Part shown: positions 59,992 through 64,000 of the stretch, piece after piece | Layout: each line of letters begins with the position of its first letter | How positions within the stretch are numbered: position 1 is the first letter of the stretch | Origin: an uncultured Faecalibacterium sp. | GTDB lineage: Bacteria > Bacillota > Clostridia > Oscillospirales > Ruminococcaceae | Direction of reading: 5' to 3' | NCBI GenBank assembly: GCA_934513205.1 | Contig: CAKSWU010000008.1 | Span: 1 to 64,000 of the forward strand | DNA: 64,000 nucleotides | Translations under genes and position numbers: made by a program | Notes under the pieces: model-generated | What the model was told of the DNA's origin: nothing | Databases searched by the model: none | The model's input: only the letters and a program-made list of their open reading frames with translations

Positions 59992-60309
59992 TTACTTCTT
60001 ATCAGAACCGGCTTTGTCCATGTTCAGCTTTTCGACCGAAGCAATGGCGGTCTTGGAAAAACGGATCTTCACGCGGTCGGCACCGGTCTCCAGAACGAAG
60101 CTTTCGTCCTTGATGGCAACAACACGTCCGATGATGCCGCCGATGGTGGTGACCTGATCGCCGATCTCGAGACTGCTGCGCATCGCAGCATCCTTCTTCT
60201 CCTGCTTCTTCTGGGGACGATAGATCATAAAGTACAGCAGGACCAGCATCAGGGCCAGCGTAAAGAACAGGCTGATGTAGCCTTCGGAAGTGGTGGTCAG
60301 AAATTGCAT
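59992..60309 (-). CDS. yajC: Preprotein translocase subunit YajC
   Basis: 105 residues from ATG 60309 (GAGAGGAG upstream). One N-terminal membrane helix (about 8-30) with the YFMIYRPQKKQEKK motif and a beta-rich cytoplasmic domain with LEIGDQVTTIGGIIG, the YajC signature. It is an accessory part of SecDF-YajC. Gene order tgt-yajC-yrzE is conserved in Firmicutes. Confidence 0.96.
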   Translation of the reverse strand: MQFLTTTSEGYISLFFTLALMLVLLYFMIYRPQKKQEKKDAAMRSSLEIGDQVTTIGGIIGRVVAIKDESFVLETGADRVKIRFSKTAIASVEKLNMDKAGSDKK

Positions 60310-60381
60310 GGTGCAAAGTCTCCTCTCAAAATTCAATATGACTATTATACCTTTTTAAACGACGTGTTTCAAGGCTTATTC

Positions 60382-61527
60382 TCAAATTCTGGTATCCAGA
60401 AGTTTTACATATCGGTCGTGGAAGGCCGTGAACGTGCCTGCGTCCAGTTCGTCCCGGATGCGTTCCATCAGATGATTGTAGAACCACAGGTTGTGCATGA
60501 CGGCAAGACGCATGCCCAGAAGTTCCTCTGCCTTGAACAGGTGACGGATATAGGCACGGGAATAATTCCGGCAGACCGGGCAGCCGCACAGCGGGTCAAT
60601 GGGCTGTTCGTCCCGCTCATATTTTGCATTTTTGATGTTGATGATGCCGCCCCATGTGTTCAGATGTCCATGACGAGCGTTGCGGCTGGGCATAACGCAG
60701 TCAAACAGATCTACACCGCGGGAGACCGCCTCTATGATGTTGCCGGGGGTTCCGACTCCCATCAAATAGCGGACCTTATCCTTCGGCATGTGCGGCTCCA
60801 CCTGACTGATCATCTCATACATCACATCAGCGGGTTCGCCCACAGCCAGTCCGCCGATGGCATAACCGTCCAGTTCCAGTGCGGCGATCTGCTTCATGTG
60901 CTCTACCCGCAGGTCTGCAAAGGTGCAGCCCTGATTGATGCCGAACAGCAGCTGATCCGGATTTACCGAGATCTCCTCGTGCTTCAGACGGGCCATTTCA
61001 GCCTTGCAGCGCTTCAGCCAGCGGGTCGTGCGCTCGCAACTGGCCTTGGAATAGTCGTGCTGTGCGGGGTTCTCTACACACTCGTCAAAGGCCATGGCGA
61101 TAGTGGAGCCAAGGTTTGCCTGGATCTGCATGCTTTCTTCCGGCCCCATAAAGATGCGGTGACCATCCAGATGAGAGGCAAAGGTCACACCTTCCTCCGT
61201 GATCTTGCGCAGCTTTGCAAGACTGAACACCTGAAATCCGCCGCTGTCGGTCAGGATCGGGCCGTTCCAGCGGGTAAACTTGTGCAGACCGCCCAGTTCT
61301 GCCACCAACTTGTCGCCGGGACGCAGATGCAAATGGTAGGTATTGCACAGCATGACCTGTGCACCAATATCCTTCAGGTCATGGGCAGACAGACCGCCTT
61401 TGATGGCACCGGCAGTGGCAACATTCTGGAAAGCAGGGGTCTGCACCGTGCCGTGCACGGTCCGGAACTCGCCCCGCCGGGCATCGTGTTCCTGTTTGAG
61501 CAGTTTGAAGGTAGTCAAAGAAGGCAT
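60382..61527 (-). CDS. tgt: tRNA-guanine transglycosylase
   Basis: 381 residues, TIM barrel. DSGGFQVFSL (catalytic Asp region), GGLAVGE and the zinc-binding CGCPVC...H near the C-terminus are complete. It exchanges guanine 34 for preQ1 in tRNAs for Asp, Asn, His and Tyr. GAAAGGAAAC precedes the ATG. It acts before QueA, encoded 97 bases upstream. Confidence 0.97.
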   Translation of the reverse strand: MPSLTTFKLLKQEHDARRGEFRTVHGTVQTPAFQNVATAGAIKGGLSAHDLKDIGAQVMLCNTYHLHLRPGDKLVAELGGLHKFTRWNGPILTDSGGFQVFSLAKLRKITEEGVTFASHLDGHRIFMGPEESMQIQANLGSTIAMAFDECVENPAQHDYSKASCERTTRWLKRCKAEMARLKHEEISVNPDQLLFGINQGCTFADLRVEHMKQIAALELDGYAIGGLAVGEPADVMYEMISQVEPHMPKDKVRYLMGVGTPGNIIEAVSRGVDLFDCVMPSRNARHGHLNTWGGIINIKNAKYERDEQPIDPLCGCPVCRNYSRAYIRHLFKAEELLGMRLAVMHNLWFYNHLMERIRDELDAGTFTAFHDRYVKLLDTRI

Positions 61528-61623
61528 CGTTTTGTTTCCTTTCTGTGCACGGAAAACAGCCGTGCGATCTCAATAAAAAGTCCGGATGGACTATTTTCAT
61601 ACAGAATCGGGCATTGTGGGATT

Positions 61624-62652
61624 TCAAAGAATCAACATCGCATCGCCAAAACTGAAAAAGCGGTAACGCTCTTTTACTGCGATCTCGTAAGCGCGCATGG
61701 TCTTTTCGTAGCCATACAGAGCGGACACCAGCATGATCAGAGTGCTCTCCGGCAGATGGAAGTTTGTGATCAGGCCGTCAATGCAGTGGAATTTGACGCC
61801 TGGATACAGGAAGATGGAGGTATTGCCGCTGCAGGCGCGGATCTCGCCGTATTTGGCAGCCACTGCCTCCAGAGTTCGGCAGCTGGTGGTGCCAACGGCA
61901 ATGACCCGGTGACCGGCGGCCTTTGTCTCATGGATGCGCCGGGCGGTCTCTTCGTTGATGGAATACCATTCGCTGTGCATTTTGTGGTCGGCGATTTCAT
62001 CTTCCTGCACGGGGCGGAAGGTGCCCAGACCCACATGAAGTGTCACCTCGGCAATGCCGACTCCCTTTGCACGGAGCGTGTCCATCAGCTCCGGCGTGAA
62101 GTGAAGTCCGGCAGTGGGAGCAGCTGCACTGCCAAGCTCCTTGGCGTAAACCGTCTGATACTGACTCTGGTCCTCCAGCTGTTTGGTGATATAGGGCGGC
62201 AGCGGCATTTTGCCAAACTCGTCCAGTTTTTCATAAAGAGTCTCGGTGTCGTAATAAAATGTAACGTACTTGTTTCCGTCCTCCATGGTCTCGTCCACGA
62301 TGGCAGTCAGGCTGCCGTCCCCGAAGCGGACCTTTGTGCCGGGCTGCATCCGCTTGCCGGGCTTTGCCAGACACTCCCACTGGTCCCCCTTCACCTGACG
62401 CAGCAGCAGCAGCTCACATACGGCTCCCGTGGGCTGCTTGACGCCTACGATGCGGGCAGGCAGTACCTTAGAATTGTTGACTACCAGAAGGTCACCAGGT
62501 TCCAGAAAATCCGGAAGGTCGTGGAAGATCTTGTGCTGGACGCTGTCGTCTTTCTGGCTCAGGACCATCAGCCGTGCAGAGTCGCGGGGGTCCGCAGGCT
62601 CCTGCGCAATAAGCTCTTTGGGTAAATCATACCAAAAATCTTTTTTTAACAT
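61624..62652 (-). CDS. queA: S-adenosylmethionine:tRNA ribosyltransferase-isomerase
   Basis: 342 residues from ATG 62652: DFWYDLPKELIAQEPA at the start and RPVQEDEIADHKMHSEWY and TNFHLPESTLIMLV later are QueA motifs. It transfers and isomerises ribose from SAM to 7-aminomethyl-deazaguanine in tRNA, making epoxyqueuosine. An in-frame TTG at 62661 is nearer to GGAAAGG and may be the real start. Confidence 0.95.
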   Translation of the reverse strand: MLKKDFWYDLPKELIAQEPADPRDSARLMVLSQKDDSVQHKIFHDLPDFLEPGDLLVVNNSKVLPARIVGVKQPTGAVCELLLLRQVKGDQWECLAKPGKRMQPGTKVRFGDGSLTAIVDETMEDGNKYVTFYYDTETLYEKLDEFGKMPLPPYITKQLEDQSQYQTVYAKELGSAAAPTAGLHFTPELMDTLRAKGVGIAEVTLHVGLGTFRPVQEDEIADHKMHSEWYSINEETARRIHETKAAGHRVIAVGTTSCRTLEAVAAKYGEIRACSGNTSIFLYPGVKFHCIDGLITNFHLPESTLIMLVSALYGYEKTMRAYEIAVKERYRFFSFGDAMLIL

Positions 62653-62676
62653 AGTGTGCAATTTGCCTTTCCGATG

Positions 62677-62707
62677 ATTGACACGGGTACCGTATCAATG
62701 ATATCAT
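62677..62707 (+). promoter_or_regulatory. Inverted repeat and possible asd promoter in the queA-asd intergenic region
   Basis: ATTGACACGG-GTA-CCGTATCAAT (62677-62699) has 10-base arms with one mismatch. TTGACA at 62678-62683 inside it, 18 bases and TATCAT at 62702-62707 make a plausible plus-strand promoter, so the repeat overlaps its -35. The asd leader would be about 110 bases. Confidence 0.5.
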
Positions 62708-62821
62708 AAAATCTGTATAAGCAGTATCTATTATATTGCATTGCCGTCCGGTTTGCAAGCCGTGATTGCTGCAATGATAATATTTATTGACGTTGTCTTT
62801 TTTTTAGGAAAGGTGCTGGAA

Positions 62822-63904
62822 ATGGAAAAACAGTATAAAGTGGGTATCGTAGGTGCAACTGGTATGGTGGGTCAGCGCTTCGTAACGCTGCTGGAGAACC
62901 ATCCCTGGTTCAAGCTGACCGTTCTGGCTGCATCCGGCCGCAGTGCCGGAAAGACCTATGAGGATGCTGTCGGCTCCCGCTGGGCCATGACCACCCCCAT
63001 GCCGGAGAGTGTGAAGAACATGATGGTGGTAGATGCATCCAAGGTGGAAGAAGTTGCTTCTCAGGTGGATTTCATCTTCTGTGCTGTCAACATGCCCAAG
63101 GACGAGATCAAGGCTCTGGAAGAGGCTTATGCCAAGGCCGAGTGCCCGGTGGTGTCCAACAACAGTGCAAACCGGTTCACGCCTGATGTTCCCATGGTGG
63201 TGCCCGAGATCAACGCCGACCACATCGAGATCATCTCTGCACAGCGCAAGCGTCTGGGCACCAAGCGCGGTTTCATCGCCGTCAAGTCCAACTGCAGCCT
63301 GCAGAGCTATGTCCCCGCGCTGCATCCCCTGATGAAGGAGTTCGGTGTCAGCAAGGCACTGGTGTGCACTTATCAGGCTATTTCCGGCGCAGGCAAGACC
63401 TTTGACCGGATGCCCGAGATTGTGGACAACGTGATCCCCTACATCGGCGGCGAGGAGGAAAAGAGCGAGCGTGAACCGCTGAAGCTGTGGGGCCACATTG
63501 AGGGCGACCACATTGTCAACGCCGAGAAACCGGTCATCACTGCACAGTGCTTCCGCGTGCCTGTCTCGGACGGTCACACCGCAGCCGTGTTCGTGAGCTT
63601 TGAGAAGAAGCCCACCAAGGAGCAGATGCTGGAGGCTTGGGCCAACTTCCGCGGCCCCGCACAGGAGCTGGGTCTGCCCAGCGCACCCAAGCAGTTCCTG
63701 CACTATTTTACCGAGCCGGACCGTCCCCAGCCCAAGCTGGACCGCAACACCGAGAACGGCATGGCTGTGTGCATCGGCCGACTGCGGGAGGACACCCTGT
63801 TCGACTACAAATTTGCCTGCATGAGCCACAACACCCTGCGCGGTGCTGCCGGCGGCGGCGTGCTGCTGGCTGAGCTGCTGGCAGCCAAGGGCTATTTTGA
63901 CTGA
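62822..63904 (+). CDS. asd: Aspartate-semialdehyde dehydrogenase (archaeal/fungal-type)
   Basis: 360 residues from ATG 62822 (AGGAAAGG upstream). N-terminal VGIVGATGMVGQRFV binds NADP, and Cys158 in KSNCSLQS is the catalytic residue; YQAISGAGKTFDRM and the HTAAVFV segment belong to the longer ASADH group found in archaea, fungi and several gut Firmicutes. It reduces aspartyl phosphate to the semialdehyde for lysine, threonine and methionine. dapA follows, so the pair leads to diaminopimelate. Confidence 0.95.
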   Translation: MEKQYKVGIVGATGMVGQRFVTLLENHPWFKLTVLAASGRSAGKTYEDAVGSRWAMTTPMPESVKNMMVVDASKVEEVASQVDFIFCAVNMPKDEIKALEEAYAKAECPVVSNNSANRFTPDVPMVVPEINADHIEIISAQRKRLGTKRGFIAVKSNCSLQSYVPALHPLMKEFGVSKALVCTYQAISGAGKTFDRMPEIVDNVIPYIGGEEEKSEREPLKLWGHIEGDHIVNAEKPVITAQCFRVPVSDGHTAAVFVSFEKKPTKEQMLEAWANFRGPAQELGLPSAPKQFLHYFTEPDRPQPKLDRNTENGMAVCIGRLREDTLFDYKFACMSHNTLRGAAGGGVLLAELLAAKGYFD

Positions 63905-63944
63905 TTTTTTGCGTTTCGAACGCATGCAAAGGAGTTTTTAGTCT

Positions 63945-64000
63945 ATGAAAAATCCTGTCTTTACCGGCGCGGGTGTTGCCATTATCACCCCGATGTACGA
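63945..64000 (+). CDS. dapA: 4-hydroxy-tetrahydrodipicolinate synthase, N-terminal 18 codons (cut by the window edge)
   Basis: ATG 63945 follows AAAGGAG at 63928-63934. The visible codons give MKNPVFTGAGVAIITPMY, which matches the N-terminus of DapA (PVFTGAGVAIITP). It condenses aspartate semialdehyde with pyruvate and so takes the product of the asd gene 40 bases upstream. The rest is outside the window. Confidence 0.85.
   Translation, partial: MKNPVFTGAGVAIITPMY

Noticed and set aside
59950..62625. Long open frame (891 codons) on the plus strand
   Set aside because: Antisense to yajC, tgt and queA, all of which have clear family motifs on the minus strand.
1..64000. CRISPR array, transposase, rRNA operon or prophage
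   Set aside because: No regularly spaced repeats, no transposase or phage structural motifs and no rRNA sequence were seen.

Overview
The window looks like chromosome of a Gram-positive, GC-rich member of the Oscillospiraceae (Clostridia), most likely Faecalibacterium or a close relative. I base this on the spoIVB-spo0A pair, SCIFF peptide plus radical-SAM maturase, CIRCE-controlled groESL, DUF3794/LysM protein, MutS2, RadA, the phoH-ybeY-era-yqzL-recO order, and strong G/C bias at third codon positions. The genus is inferred from gene content; I ran no search. There is no phage, no insertion sequence and no CRISPR array. Gene starts were set from Shine-Dalgarno positions, so several differ from the longest open frame.

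Layout. 1-3.9 kb: end of a membrane-protein gene, a polysaccharide deacetylase, two convergent tRNA-Leu genes, spoIVB and spo0A. 4.5-6.0 kb: a lone polysaccharide flippase. 6.3-9.2 kb: uxuA-uxuB for hexuronate breakdown. 9.2-16.4 kb: an aconitase-superfamily hydratase, a PHP phosphoesterase, a TSCPD protein, a ClpC/ClpA-type ATPase and a lipid kinase. 16.4-23.1 kb: groES-groEL with CIRCE, a class B PBP, secG and rnr. 23.2-27.2 kb: oleate hydratase and a secreted 5'-nucleotidase. 27.2-32.2 kb: tRNA-Gln, an AT-rich coiled-coil membrane gene, a DUF2508 gene, SCIFF and its maturase, and a PLP decarboxylase. 32.3-36 kb: a SPOCS/LysM protein, azlCD and an RmlD-like reductase.

36.1-47.6 kb is the most distinctive block. 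A purine-type NCS2 permease is followed by a complete selenium-dependent molybdenum hydroxylase locus: mocA-like gene (divergent), FAD subunit, 2Fe-2S subunit, molybdopterin subunit, yqeC, selD, yedF, cysteine desulfurase-like gene, DUF3343 gene, xdhC and yqeB. It reads as import and oxidation of a purine-like substrate by an enzyme carrying a labile selenium ligand, with the selenium donor pathway encoded in the same operon.

47.6-48.5 kb: a PadR regulator and DUF2812 membrane protein under a strikingly symmetrical operator. 48.7-55.6 kb: phoH, ybeY, era, yqzL, recO, mutS2 and a CwlD-like amidase. 56-62.7 kb, minus strand: queA, tgt, yajC, a YrzE-like protein, a SpoIIM-like protein, radA and a tyrosine recombinase. 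62.8 kb to the end: asd and the first codons of dapA. Sporulation-type genes are scattered through the window (spoIVB, spo0A, SipL-like, cwlD-like, spoIIM-like), and the Spo0A receiver has lost part of its acidic pocket.
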